A stretch of DNA of 64,000 bases from Ophiocordyceps camponoti-saundersi (nom. inval.) (lineage: Eukaryota > Ascomycota > Sordariomycetes > Hypocreales > Ophiocordycipitaceae), in assembly GCA_003339415.1 (NCBI GenBank), contig PDHQ01000040.1, positions 131,696 to 195,695 on the forward strand. The letters run 5' to 3'. The notes beneath the pieces were generated by a model. It saw nothing but the letters and a program-made list of their open reading frames with translations, was not told the origin of the DNA and ran no database searches. Each line of letters begins with the position of its first letter. Position 1 is the stretch's first letter. Both the position numbers and the translations under genes were made by a program. Below are positions 21,171-32,545 of the stretch, in pieces.

Positions 21171-24100
21171 ATGTGTCGACGAACTGTTCACTTCAACGCC
21201 ACCTGTGCCCACTCACAGATCTCCGGACAACTGGACGACAGCAATACATCGAATAGAACGGCAGCCTGTCGCGAATGTATTTACTACGTGAACGTGGTGG
21301 CACATTTCTGTGATGACTGTGTCAAGTGCTGCATCCGAAGAAGCCAATACCCTTCAACTCGATTCATCTTCAGTCTCTGGAACAATGGATCTTGCACCAG
21401 CCAGATTGACATGATCGTCAACGGAACCCAGGTCGAGGTGCAGGAGGACTTTGCTGAAGCCAAGGCTCTACTCAACCGTTACGGCAAGGACATGTTTAAC
21501 ATGTGGAACAACGGAGTTCGCAACAAGGGAGCTGAAATCGTCGTTGACCAGACCCAGGATGAGGTCAAGGAAGACTTAGCCGAAGCCAAGGCTCTCCTGA
21601 ACAGTTACGGAAAGGATATGGAATTCCAACAAGGAACTAACAAGGGATGGGATCTCTATCAGGCTCAGCTCCTCGGCGTCGTCGAAACTAGAGATCGGGC
21701 ATACATCGCCAATCCCTTCCTAGACGCCGCTTCCATTCCCGGCTACAGTCGAATTCTCGCTGCGGCCGCTGCGCAGGCAGAACGAGGAGCTCGGAACACC
21801 CCCAATCCTCGAAACCAGGCTCGTCGGGGAAATGCTCAGGGCAATCGGACGGCTCAGACTGCGGCTCCTGCAGGGAATCCGTCTTCCGTCTCGCAGGGAA
21901 CTACAGGACAGCCTGCTATCCCGCATTCGAACCCTCAGGGCAACAGGGGACAGGCTACTCCCCAGCCTTCGAGCTCTCAGGACAATTCAGCGCAGCCCAG
22001 TGCTCAGCATGCCGGTGATCGATTCTACCCGGGGATGCCTCCTCCACCTGCTGGCTTCGAGGAGGAATATGCGAGATACGGACTGACCGTTCCCCCACAT
22101 CTCAGGAGACAGCCGCCCCGATCACAGAGCGCAGTCTTGCCTGAGGACGAGGCCCGTTCCGAGTTTGAAAACCAGGCCGGCTACCAGCCCATCTCGGCCC
22201 CTGCGAGTGTTGGACCGTCTGCCGCTCAGAACCCGGGCTTTCAGGCTCCGGTTCCTGATGCCAATGCTGCGTTGCCTGGTGGACACAATGATCAGACCGG
22301 ATTCAATCCCGTCCCGAACCCTACGAACATGGCACCGCCGCCCGTCCCTCAAAGCTTCGCCTATCAGGCTCCGGGTTCGTCTCCTTACTATATGTCTCCG
22401 ATTCCCGCTGGGACAGACGACCAGTCGGGCTTCTATTACTCTCCAAGCGTGGGATCACCCTACTACCAAGGCTACCGTTCCAGTACTGGTAACGAACATC
22501 CAGCATCACCTCAGTTCACTGACGCGTATCCGTCTGAGTATCCCCCGCCTCCGGCCGGTTTTGAGAACCAGCTTCCCCTGAATGTTTACCATTCTTCTGT
22601 CCCTGGTTCTTGGCCTATGAACCCTCATCAAGTTGAAAGCTATAACCAGCATCATTTTCATCGGGCTCCTATCGCAGAACCACGGCTGCCTCCTCCCGGT
22701 TTCTCCGCCCATGAAGAAGCAGGATTTGCAGATTACCAGACATTCGCAGCTCACGGTCCGCTGCCTTGGGACAATGGGGGCTTCTCGTTCCCTCCTGCCA
22801 TTGCCCCTCAGGGCGGGTTCGTTCAGGGGGCGGCTCATTTGAGCTTTGACATAGGCGAACCCATAACTCAGGGTCTCGCCTCTCCTTATAATACAGGAAT
22901 CCCGGTCTCTCAGTTCAGTGGAGGAGCAACCCAGACATATCCAACCCAGACGTACCAACCCTCGACGGATCACAGTTTGGAGACAACTACGGATTCAAAC
23001 ACGGCTAGAGGCCGACTTGATCCCCAAGCCCCGGTCTTCCAGAGCAGGGGAGGAGCCGCAACGGATTCTCAGAATCCAGGCTACCGAGCTTCAGTCGCTC
23101 AGGGAGGAGACAATGCCGCCGCGACTACTCAGACCGCTGCCCCTCAGGCCACGGCTCCTCAGCCTCCAGCTACTCGTGGCAGAGGAACCGCCGTCACGGC
23201 CTCTCAGCCTCCGGTTCCTCAAGTTCCAGCCGCCCAGGGCAGAGAGAATACGGCCACAGCCTCTCAAGCTCCTCGTTCTGAAGCTCCAGCTTCTCAGGGA
23301 AGACGAAATGCCGCACAGACTCCAGTTACTCAACCTAGTGGAGAGACGACGAGCGTGCAGAATCAGGCCGGTCAGCCCAGCACGGGAGCTTCTTCCTCGC
23401 AGGAAAACGCCCGAGCTCGCGTTCCTACCCTGTCCGCTCATGACTTCTTTCGACGGCAGGCGTCCTCACGGGCTCCTCGTCCGATCAACGAGACAGCTTC
23501 GTCCTCTCAGGCCAGTAGCAGCCTTCCGGCCGTGTCTCAAGCTGACGTCCTTCTGAGCTCGACTGGAAGACGATCTCGGCCTCGTGCCAACGCCGCAAGG
23601 GCATCGGCCTCTCAGGAAAATCCCGCAACTTCGGCTGGACAGCCCACGGCTCACGGAGGCTCTGGGCAGATGGGTAGTTCTTCCGGCCTGACCACGAGAC
23701 AGATTTCGGCTCTGGCTCTCGCTCATCTGCGTCCTTTGGGCACTCCGACCCCGGCCCAGGCACTTGCAGGCGGTTCCAGGAGGTCCTCGGCTTTCGCGGT
23801 CCCGGCCCAGACTCCGGCCAGCCAGGCGTCGGGCAGGTCTCGTTCGAACTCGCAAGCCCAGCCTCAAGTTCCCAATAGTCAGGTTTCGAGGTCCTCTGGT
23901 TCACAGCCAGCGGCTTCAGCTACGACCACGACTCGGCGAACTGCTCAGATAGGTCAGTCCGCCCCAGCACAGATTGGAGCCGCGCTTCGACCGGTTGTAC
24001 CCCGTCAGATCCTCAGACGACCGACCGCTGCGGATGCCCCGTCCGGAGAAGCTTCAGCTTCGGCGACCAATGTCGGAGCAGCAGAGGCAAATTCAACGTC

Positions 24101-25913
24101 GGGTAGGTCCTTTGGATCGCAGTCCACGACTCCGACCCCGAGTCAGCACCAGATGGGAACGTCGGCTGCTCCGCAAGTCAACGGAGTAAATGGCCAGGCT
24201 GAGGCAATCGTCAGAGCTCCGATCCCCCAAGGCATTGCGAGAGTCCAGACTCTGGAGAACGTTGGAGGAAACGGAAATCCCCAGGACAGGCCTATTCCCT
24301 TGGCCTTGTACGGCGATGACGAGGCTTCGTCCGGCCGATCTGTGAACGGGTTCGCAAGTTTCACAGACGCTTCCAGCACGCCGCGACCCAGGACGGCTCT
24401 CTCGATAGCCCTGTCTGAAATCATCGCCAGTGCCCGCCAGAATCAAGGCAGTGATGATGACGACATCTACTCTGGGCCCAACGATTACGCGGTCCAGCCG
24501 CCGACGAACTCGGCCGTCACGTCTCAGACGGAGAGTGAAGGGTCTGTGAACGGCATGTACAACCCGGCTTGGCAACGACCGAGTTCCTTGATCACGAATG
24601 GCGATCATAACTTGACCAACGGCGCACAACGGGCTTTCAGCCATTTCAGACCCATCTCCCCATTCACGAACGGCAACAATCACCTCGTCAATGGAAATAG
24701 CGGCGCTTTCAGTCGAGGCAACCCTTTCGGCCCCAACGGCAACGCGTTCGGAAACTCCAACCACGTCAATCACAACGGAACTGTTCCCAACGGAGTCAAC
24801 ACGAATCCCTTCAGCACGGGTACCAGTTTCAACAACAACTTTGCCAGCAGCGCGATCCCCAACAACACGAGCAACCCATTCGGCATTCCCGAGTTCTTCC
24901 GCGCCGTCGACTCCAATACCGACGAGGAAATGCCTTCTTCTCGCGGCGCCTTTCACAACCCCAGTAACACTTTCGGAACCGATAACAGGCGGTTGACTGA
25001 CATTTCGTTTGGCGACATTCGCTGGGATGATGGGACGGGCGCGACGCCGAGGCAGGGTAATCAGTTTGCGACTGTGACCCGGCTCACGAATGGGAACACG
25101 TTTGGCGATATTGACGCGGCTTATCGAAGAGGCGCGGCCGCCGGCCAGAACTCTGCTTTCAATACTCATCAGTTTGGCAACCGGGTCGGCGGGTTTGGCA
25201 GCAGCGTCCAGACTAATCCAAACGGCAACTCGTTCAGCAACGCCGGCAATCCGTTCGCGACCAATGGCCAGGCTGCTGGCAACAATCAGGGTAATCGAAG
25301 CGGCGCGTTCAATCCCTTCAGCACGGCAAATGCAGCCAGCAACCATGTCAATGGAAACGTCCCTAACAATCCGTTCGGCGCCGGTAACAACAACCAAACG
25401 AATGCGAACGTGGCACAGGCCCCAGAACAGGTCAGTGGTGGCGCCAGGAGGGACCGCAGGGGAGCAGCGAGGAGCGGCATGCCGCCAACATTGCGTCGAG
25501 AGGACGCCAACCTTGGCGACACCGAGAACAACGACTTGATCGTCAATCGAGTCACCATTGATTACGTACCTCTTCCCAATCTCTGGGCGAGCATGGCTTT
25601 ACCCACCGTCGGAAACACCGACTGCGGCAACCAACCCGAGAGATCCCAGCCCGGCTTGGGCGACGGAATTTCTCGTCTGGCAGAGAGACAGGAGACGCAG
25701 GCTCGGGCTGCTGTTCCTGCCAACGCCCAGTCTACTCCTCAGGCAAATGTGAACACGACTGACAGTGAAGCCCCGGCTGGGGTCAATGCCGCACCTGTAC
25801 GAGGCGAGGCTGCGGTGGGAGAGATTCTTCAAGAATTCCTCGATGATATGATTGCTACGGCCATGACTGAGGCTTACGACGTGCCAGAGCAGGAGTCGGC
25901 TGAGAAAGAGTAG
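21171..25913 (+). CDS. Large, mostly disordered protein with Cys-rich N-terminus and NPF motifs
   Basis: Single exon, 1580 residues; the first in-frame ATG is at 21171. Residues 1-65 are Cys/His-rich (MCRRTVHF, CAHS, CRECIYYV, HFCDDCVKCC) and may bind metal. About residues 80-150 contain an imperfect tandem repeat (QEDFAEAKALLNRYGKDM / KEDLAEAKALLNSYGKDM) separated by WNNG-type linkers. The remaining 1400 residues are low-complexity. A Pro/Gln/Ala region contains several PPPPAGFE copies and Tyr-rich stretches. An Ala/Ser/Gln/Arg region follows. Residues about 1130-1440 are Asn/Gly-rich with many Asn-Pro-Phe tripeptides (NPFGPNGNAFGN, NPFSTGTSF, NPFATNGQ). A short helical acidic end closes the protein. 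Function unknown; NPF motifs are classical EH-domain ligands in endocytosis, so an adaptor or scaffold role is a guess. Confidence 0.8.
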   Translation: MCRRTVHFNATCAHSQISGQLDDSNTSNRTAACRECIYYVNVVAHFCDDCVKCCIRRSQYPSTRFIFSLWNNGSCTSQIDMIVNGTQVEVQEDFAEAKALLNRYGKDMFNMWNNGVRNKGAEIVVDQTQDEVKEDLAEAKALLNSYGKDMEFQQGTNKGWDLYQAQLLGVVETRDRAYIANPFLDAASIPGYSRILAAAAAQAERGARNTPNPRNQARRGNAQGNRTAQTAAPAGNPSSVSQGTTGQPAIPHSNPQGNRGQATPQPSSSQDNSAQPSAQHAGDRFYPGMPPPPAGFEEEYARYGLTVPPHLRRQPPRSQSAVLPEDEARSEFENQAGYQPISAPASVGPSAAQNPGFQAPVPDANAALPGGHNDQTGFNPVPNPTNMAPPPVPQSFAYQAPGSSPYYMSPIPAGTDDQSGFYYSPSVGSPYYQGYRSSTGNEHPASPQFTDAYPSEYPPPPAGFENQLPLNVYHSSVPGSWPMNPHQVESYNQHHFHRAPIAEPRLPPPGFSAHEEAGFADYQTFAAHGPLPWDNGGFSFPPAIAPQGGFVQGAAHLSFDIGEPITQGLASPYNTGIPVSQFSGGATQTYPTQTYQPSTDHSLETTTDSNTARGRLDPQAPVFQSRGGAATDSQNPGYRASVAQGGDNAAATTQTAAPQATAPQPPATRGRGTAVTASQPPVPQVPAAQGRENTATASQAPRSEAPASQGRRNAAQTPVTQPSGETTSVQNQAGQPSTGASSSQENARARVPTLSAHDFFRRQASSRAPRPINETASSSQASSSLPAVSQADVLLSSTGRRSRPRANAARASASQENPATSAGQPTAHGGSGQMGSSSGLTTRQISALALAHLRPLGTPTPAQALAGGSRRSSAFAVPAQTPASQASGRSRSNSQAQPQVPNSQVSRSSGSQPAASATTTTRRTAQIGQSAPAQIGAALRPVVPRQILRRPTAADAPSGEASASATNVGAAEANSTSGRSFGSQSTTPTPSQHQMGTSAAPQVNGVNGQAEAIVRAPIPQGIARVQTLENVGGNGNPQDRPIPLALYGDDEASSGRSVNGFASFTDASSTPRPRTALSIALSEIIASARQNQGSDDDDIYSGPNDYAVQPPTNSAVTSQTESEGSVNGMYNPAWQRPSSLITNGDHNLTNGAQRAFSHFRPISPFTNGNNHLVNGNSGAFSRGNPFGPNGNAFGNSNHVNHNGTVPNGVNTNPFSTGTSFNNNFASSAIPNNTSNPFGIPEFFRAVDSNTDEEMPSSRGAFHNPSNTFGTDNRRLTDISFGDIRWDDGTGATPRQGNQFATVTRLTNGNTFGDIDAAYRRGAAAGQNSAFNTHQFGNRVGGFGSSVQTNPNGNSFSNAGNPFATNGQAAGNNQGNRSGAFNPFSTANAASNHVNGNVPNNPFGAGNNNQTNANVAQAPEQVSGGARRDRRGAARSGMPPTLRREDANLGDTENNDLIVNRVTIDYVPLPNLWASMALPTVGNTDCGNQPERSQPGLGDGISRLAERQETQARAAVPANAQSTPQANVNTTDSEAPAGVNAAPVRGEAAVGEILQEFLDDMIATAMTEAYDVPEQESAEKE

Positions 25914-27152
25914 AGGGAGAAGCGTGAGAGAGTCTGCATATGTATATATGAGTTGACATTACGTTGCAGGCACCGATGGAGACGTTATGGAAGGCGGGTG
26001 AAGGAAAAAGGGTTGGAGTCGTTGTAGGCTTGACTCTGGTTGGTGATGGGCAGGGATGATGAGCTATGGGGAGGAAGGGGGGGTGTGTGGCAGTGAAGGG
26101 CGGGTGGTGTAAGCGCCGTGTATGTAAGTTATCCTAACCGACTCCTCGCTAGTAGGCGGTTTAGGCAGACGGAGCGGGAGAGACGGAACGGAGAGACCAG
26201 ACAGAGAGACGGATAGAGATAACAGAGACAGAGAGAGACAATAAAATGAATGGCGTCGAGATATACTTTGCCATGCCGTGCCGAGGTATGGCCCGTATGG
26301 GTTGTGTAGGTACGGATAAATGCGCATAAAATCAAGCTTCAGATCCATCCATCCTCCGTTTCCCCAAATCTCGGCAGCTCCCGAGACGCGGGTATCCATC
26401 CATCCCGTTGATCCATACATATGTCCATCCATCCATGCTGACATAACTTTACTTTCCCTGTCCAGAGCCACAGAGGCATTAGTAAGGATAACCACTGGAA
26501 AGAGAAGCAACGAAAAGGGAATGATGATGATGATGACGATGATGATGACGACGACGCACGTGCAGGCAGGCAGTAAGCAAAAGCAAGCAAGGCCAGCCAG
26601 CCAAAACAAATACGAATACTACCAAAAATCCCTTCCCTTACAGATTACACTTGAAGAGGCCGAATCCCGGTCCTTGCTGCGCCACCACACGTTGCCCGAC
26701 TGGCAACCCCCCACACTCAAGCAAGCAACAGGGCCACCCACCACCCCTGTCTCATTCACCAACTCGCTTTCTCTTCTTGTTTCTCTCTCTGCTCTCACTT
26801 TCACTTTCACTCTTACACACTCACTCTCTCTGTGGAAATAAAACGAGTTGTCTAACGGTGATTCATCGCCACAGACATCATCATCATCACCACCCCTTTT
26901 TCTTCTTTCCACCATGTACAGCGTTCTGAACAAATAGCGTCATCTCGTGCCAGCAATACCATCATCATCATCATCATCATCATCATAAACCCTCAGCCTC
27001 ATCATTCCCTTCCTCTTCCCTTTCTCTTTCCCTCCTCCTTCCCTCCCCTTCCCTTCCCCCTCCTCCTCTTCCAAAACCACCACTCACCACATAAACGTAC
27101 ATACAAACCAGTTAACCACAACAAAGGAAAAAAAAAAACAGATCAAGGAGTC
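25914..27152. other. Intergenic region with microsatellites
   Basis: No gene supported in 1.2 kb. Contains ATG/ACG-type trinucleotide repeats at 26520-26556, CATC-type repeats at 26395-26440, an ATC array at 26959-26987 and long CT-rich stretches (27000-27070) before the aspartic protease. Frames encoding polyserine, polymethionine or polyhistidine arise from these repeats. Confidence 0.6.
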
Positions 27153-27228
27153 ATGCTCCTTCTCCTCACCACCCTCATCGTCTCCGTATCAGCCGGCCAC
27201 CTCTCCGTCCCGATCCACCGCCAAGACC

Positions 27229-27260
<32 letters not shown>

Positions 27261-28765
27261 CTCCTCGCAACAACAACGATAACAACAAAACTCGACCGCC
27301 GCGCCGGATCGATAAATCTAGAAGCCTTCAATAACCTCACAGGAGGTGGTTTCTACGCCCAATTCTCCGTCGGAACTCCTCCGCAACCGCTCTCCTTTCT
27401 CCTCGACACCGGCAGCAGCGACACATGGGTGAACTCAGTGGACGCGAGCCTCTGTCACAACGCCCAGCAACAGACGAGCCAAGATGCCTGGTGTTTACCT
27501 CAGTGTCTGCTTTCCCCTCCCTTCGCTTTCCTTCTTTTTTTCACATGTAGACACGCTGACTCCTTTCTTTTACACCGAGCAGTCAACCCCCAAGCCAGCT
27601 CCTCCTATCACGTCCTCGAACAGGGAGGCTTTAACATAAGCTATCTCGACCAGAAGCATGTCTCCGGCGATTACTTCTCCGATAGCGTCACCATAGGCGA
27701 TAAGGTCATTCGTAATCAGCAGCTCGGTCTCGCCCTCGACTCGACTCGTCCCACCGGCATCATGGGCCTTGGCTTCAGCTCCAACGTCGCCGCCCGAACG
27801 CCTTACCCGGTCGTCATCGACAACATGGTTTCGCAAGGACTGATCAACTCGGCCGCCTTCAGCCTCTATCTGGTGAATACAAAACCCTTCCATCCTTTAT
27901 TCGACTCGAGACTAATCAAAAGCCCCCTTTTTCTTCTCGTTAGAACGACATCAACGCAAAATCAGGCACCATCCTCTTCGGAGCCATCGACACGGAAAGG
28001 TACTACGACCGCCTCGTCTCCCTCCCCATCCTCTCCAGCCCGCTCCTAGGAGGCCACGCCACAGCCTTCACAGTCCGCCTACGAAGCTTCTCCGCCGCCG
28101 GCGACAGGGTACGAGGCCAAGCCGTCGGCGCAGTCCTCGACTCAGGCTCTACAATCTCCCTCCTACCGCCTTCGCTGATGGCGAGTCTCAACCGTCGGTA
28201 CAACGTGGTGAACGCGCAGGACTTCCCCGCCCCGCTGATAGACTGCGCCCATCGAGACGACAAGGGGACGACGTTCGACTTTGAGTTTGACGGCGTCACC
28301 ATTCGCGTTCCTATTAGGGAGATGATCATCGACGCCTTTCCTGACGAGGCTCAGCAGGCTATCCGCAACTCGGGCGGAAACTCCCCGCTGGCGGGCTGGC
28401 AGTCCGTATGTGCCTTTGGCATCGGCTCGACTGCTAGCTATGGCATCAACTCGGAAAGCTTCGCCCTGCTCGGCGACACCTTCATAAGGAGCGCCTACGT
28501 CCTCTACGACCTCGCCAATCGCCAGATCGGCATTGCTCAGGCCAAGGTTGAGTCTTCCAAGTCTAACATTGTCGAGATCGCAAAGGACGCCAGACAGATT
28601 CCCTCCAACGCCGGTGCAGGTTAGACGTCTTTCCATCTTCTTCCCGTTGTACTCTAACCAACTGTCTGCACAGAAAATGACGGTGCCTCCGCACCCAGTC
28701 CGCTTTCGAGATCTGTACTGCTCCTAGTCGCCGTCGCCGCCACCTCTTTGCTACTGCTGCTGTAG
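27153..28765 (+). CDS. GPI-anchored pepsin-like aspartic protease (yapsin/OpsB type)
   Basis: Four exons (27153-27492, 27583-27872, 27944-28619, 28674-28765) give 465 residues. There is a signal peptide at 1-14 (MLLLLTTLIVSVSAG). A His/Gln-rich propeptide (25-38) ends near KLDRR (46-50), a likely Kex2-type site. The A1 peptidase core has both catalytic aspartates: Asp85 in LLDTGSSDTW and Asp276 in AVLDSGSTISLL. IMGLGFSS and FALLGDTFIRSAYVLYD are also typical. The C-terminus is Ser-rich, followed by a hydrophobic tail (SVLLLVAVAATSLLLLLL), as in GPI-anchored yapsins that process cell-wall or secreted proteins. The final exon alone supplies this anchor signal. Intron 1 could use other acceptors; the chosen one restores FNPQASSSY, the usual pepsin pattern. 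Confidence 0.9.
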
Positions 28766-29315
28766 ACCTCTTCCCCCCCCCCCCCCCCTTCAACCCGTAT
28801 AAACCACTTCAATCTCCCCAATAGCTGTCGATTATGAGCCTGGAGCGTGGCGTTCGCTATGGAGGTCTTACCACCATCTTTACACCATAAATTTCAGTAC
28901 ATACCTACCTACATACATCGTACATACGTTCAACGCCGCGACCATCTCGTCCATGTCATCATCGTCGAGTCCTCCTCCATCATACTCCTATCTACCTAGG
29001 CAGCTCTTGTTCTCTTGATAAAGTCACCAAATCCCATCTTCACTCTTCACTTTTGGTTTAATTGCTTTCGTCGTTGCTCAATGTATCTGCTTTTTACTCA
29101 CAAGCCGAGGTGCAGCAGCTTCTCCCCTACATCCATAACCCTTCCCTTGTCTCTTCATCTACCATCAAGAAGAAGATCCTCACGACAGTGGCCGCACAAG
29201 GTAGAAGAAAGATTACACCTACATAAATCTCACATAAAAGAAGCCAAGCACGATATCCCCGAGAAGCCTCTCTCGTCAAATATAGCCGCCCCGAAAACCC
29301 GTACCAACGACTCGT
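28766..29315. other. Intergenic 3' region between convergent genes
   Basis: No gene. It includes a run of about 15 C at 28775-28789, TACCTACCTACATACATCG-type repeats at 28905-28930 and CTACCTAGGCAG at 28992. It serves as the 3' flank of two convergent genes. Confidence 0.6.
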
Positions 29316-32033
29316 TTACTCCATCTTGCTGTAACGCTCGCGAGCCTTCTGTTGTGCCGCCGTGAGGTAGCTGTTGTAGCTGTCTGTTGTGCGTCCCTCG
29401 GCAACTTCGACCGCGTCGCCGAGCTTCCCACCCTCTGCGCCGAGGCCGACGCCGTCTTTGTATGCGTTGACCGTCAGAGCCTCGGTGACTCCCCCGCCCT
29501 GGGCCCCGAGTCCGCTGCCGACAGACCAGCCCATCTTGGCCAGCATGCCCGCGCCCTTTGACTCGGCCGGCTTCTTGCCTTCTTCCTTGGCCTCCTGCGT
29601 CTGCTCCTGCTGCGCCGGCTTCGTCTCTGGTTTGTCAGGCTGGTTGTGCGCCTCACGTCGCTCCTTGGCCCGGTCGCGGTATTGTGCCGTGTCCGCCGCC
29701 GCCGCCGCCGCCAAGGCCAAGTTCTCATCGCGAATACGTATCCGAGGCAGCGCCTTGCTTACCTTCTCCGGGTCCTGCGTCGCCCTCTGGTGCCTCTTGG
29801 ACTTCTCGTGTCTGTTGACTTCGTCCACTGTCTTATATCTCTCCGAACAGATCAGGCAAAGGAGCATTTCGCGATAAACATAAGAAACCTCTGCGTCACC
29901 CCCAGCCTCCGTCTTCTCCGGCTGGGCCGCCGGCTGCTCCGCTTTGGCCGACTGCGGTTTGGCCGCCGTCTCAGGGGTTGTCTTGCCCGTCAGCGAGAAT
30001 TTGACCGACGCGCCGCGCGGCAGCTCGCCCGCCGCAGGGCCCTGGGCGATTTCCTCGTGTCTGCGTTGCCAAAAGGCCATCTGTGCCGCCATGACAGGAG
30101 CCTTCTTGGCGGTCGGGTCGGCCAAGGGATCGTCCGCCTTACGCTTCTTGGATTTTTGACCATCTGCCTTCTCTGCCGCCGTCTTTGTCGCTTCGTCGTC
30201 CCAAGGAAGAGGATCCGCCGCCACAACCTTAGGGCTCGCATACAAATCAAGATCTCGATATCTGACTCGCAGAGCCGGGTTGAAGATGGGCGTAAACGAC
30301 ATGAATTCGATCTCGGGCGTTATGGGTCGATCCTCCGGGATGAAGACGCCGAGGTGAATCAGTCCAATAGTTACCGGTTTGCCGGCAATCTCGAATGAGC
30401 GCGTCATTTGGTACTTCTTCAAGGCTTGATGCGCGTCGCCTTTGGTCCAGAACTCGGCGAAGCCATACGGCAACTTGTCCTCGGTGCCGACCTTGCGCAT
30501 GAGGAACACGCGATGCAGCGAGCCGGGCCGCGCCCCGAAGCCAGCACCGTCCACGGAAGGCGCCGTCGACTTGAGCTTGGGTGCCTCGTCCTTGGGCTTG
30601 TCTGCCTTGACAAGTTCGAGTCGTTTCATCTCCTGCGCTAGCATATCCTCGTCCATGTGCGGCGGCAACGGATAGACGCAAAGGATCTGCACCTTGCTAT
30701 CCCCCTCCCTGGCGATATCGTGAGATCCAGTGCGCTCCAAAGTTCCCCCATTGGCTGAACGAGGTGCATGTAAGCCATACTGAACTAGTCGTCTCCAAGG
30801 CCATCCGTACATACCCGGAGCAGCATTGCACCGCTTGCAGTGGATGCGCGAGGCAAAATTGCGGTATCCGCACTGCAACGAGCGTTAGCCGGCCAAGTAC
30901 GAATATCACACATGCAGGGGCAACACGTACTGATGCGCAATTCCAGTCAGTACCGCCCGAAACCTGCTGAGCCTCCCTCTCACCGCCGTGGCTGCGAGCA
31001 AAATGGATGAAGACCTGAAACTTGCCATCTGGCACGTCATCAGTCGAGTGCAGCATATGGATGAGGAGTTTTGGGAAATGCTCCTTGACGAAGACAGTGG
31101 CATCGTCAACGGTTTTGAACTGGACAAATGCTCTGGAGCTGGCCGCAGAGTGTATAACTCGTACGTCTATGGTCGGGAACTGAACTGCGATGGACGAGCC
31201 AAGAAGGCCATCGCGTAGCTACATGAATGTTAGCTATGTTCAAGGCGTGCAATGAATGACAACCTACCATGGGGTTTGTAATAGTACGGGGGATGCCCTC
31301 TAACATGACCGTATCAGTCGGCCTTCCGGCGTCGCGAATGCGGCTGCGGGACTGGCTTCTCCGATGACGCTCATGTCCGTTGTCATCGCCGTGAAAGCGG
31401 CTTCTCCGGTCGTCTCCGCGCTGAGGCTCGTCTCCGTCACGAGGTCCACGAGCACGCGAGTGCCGACGATCAGGTTCTCGTCGATAGCCATCGTCATACA
31501 TGTCCTGGTAGTTCCGCTTGTCCTGATAATTGGGCATGTGGTGAGAATATCTTTCCTCACGATAGGAAGGCTCATCGGCGTAGTCATGTTCGTCTCGATG
31601 GTAATCTTGTTCGTCCCGGTCATCAAAGCGCGGGCGACGCGACTCCCCATCACGGTTCGAAGTGTATCCATCGCCTCGCGCACGGTAGCGATCGTCACGG
31701 CGGTCATCATAGAAGTCCCTATCGCGATCCCCGGCGTCGCGAGTATGACGCGAGTATCTCCCCTGCTGATCGCCGTATGGATTCATATCTTGCCTCGGAG
31801 ATCGGGCAGATTCCCGTCGCCCCGTGGGTAAGTTAGCTCTCATAACTCAGGATAAACTCTTAGGATGGCTCCTCAGGTGCTGTCAAGGCGCAGGCTGTGG
31901 CTTTACCCTGCCGCGAACGGTAGAAGTCGTCGACGTCGTCTCTGAAGCCTGCGTCGTCGTCTTTGTCGCGGTACGGGCCAGGGTTGTGGTGTCGCCCGCG
32001 GCTGGGGGATCGTGAGGGGTAGTCGTCGTACAT
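29316..32033 (-). CDS. RNA-binding protein with RRM, RanBP2 zinc finger and G-patch (RBM5/RBM10-like)
   Basis: Five exons (32033-31907, 31836-31268, 31218-30931, 30872-30815, 30754-29316) give 826 residues. An Arg/Asp/Ser-rich RS-like N-terminus (1-215) precedes RRM1 (about 217-318: VMLEGIPRTITNPM, RAFVQF). Then come a RanBP2-type zinc finger split by an intron (DWNCASCGYRNFASRIHCKRC), RRM2 (about 367-470: KVQILCVYPLPPHM, YGFAEFW), a C2H2 finger (about 640-665: CLICSERYKTVDEVNRHEKSKRH) and a C-terminal G-patch (about 745-790: GMLAKMGWSVGSGLGAQ). This domain order matches animal RBM5/RBM10, spliceosome-associated regulators acting in the A complex; the G-patch would activate a DEAH helicase such as Prp43. 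Nuclear role inferred from family. It is divergent from the molybdopterin gene, 512 bp apart. Confidence 0.9.
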
Positions 32034-32545
32034 AGCGAAGGCTAGGGACCCCACGGTCGCTCGGGTCGGCGGGCAGCGCAAGAAGAGAGGGAGGGATATG
32101 GGCGAGGGGGAAACGCCAAGGGTGTTGAGGGTTGACGATGTTTTTCTCCTCTTGTCTTTTCCCAAGGTGGGCGAAAGAAGCGAGCAGTTGGCGGCTGGTG
32201 GAGAAGATAAAATGATGACATATCTATGCTGAGTCAGCTTCTTCCTGTGCTAGCCCGTACCGTCGGCCGTATCTTCACGACGAAGGCGACACGGCAGATA
32301 GAGGCGAAGATGACTTTTCTAGTACCTACATTCAGCTTCGATACATCTGCCGGATGTGCCACAAACGCGGAGATGCTGCACAATCCAGAAGCCTTCCATA
32401 ACATCCTTGCTGATGCCATTGTTTTCGTCGGCAGCTTCTGCGGCCGCCGAGACCCGGCACCGGACCGACTCAGCCCTTGTCATGACGAGTGGCAGATCCC
32501 CGCTCTTCAGGCCAACCCCTCTCCTCAATAACAATAAACCTCATC
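32034..32545. other. Divergent promoter region
   Basis: Shared upstream region for the RNA-binding protein (minus) and molybdopterin synthase (plus) genes. No domain-bearing frame was found; a CCTCATCATGG context precedes the molybdopterin start. Confidence 0.55.

Noticed and set aside
24093..25397. 434-codon open frame antisense to the large disordered protein
   Set aside because: It mirrors the biased codon and composition of the sense gene, has no domain, and the sense frame is far longer and continuous.
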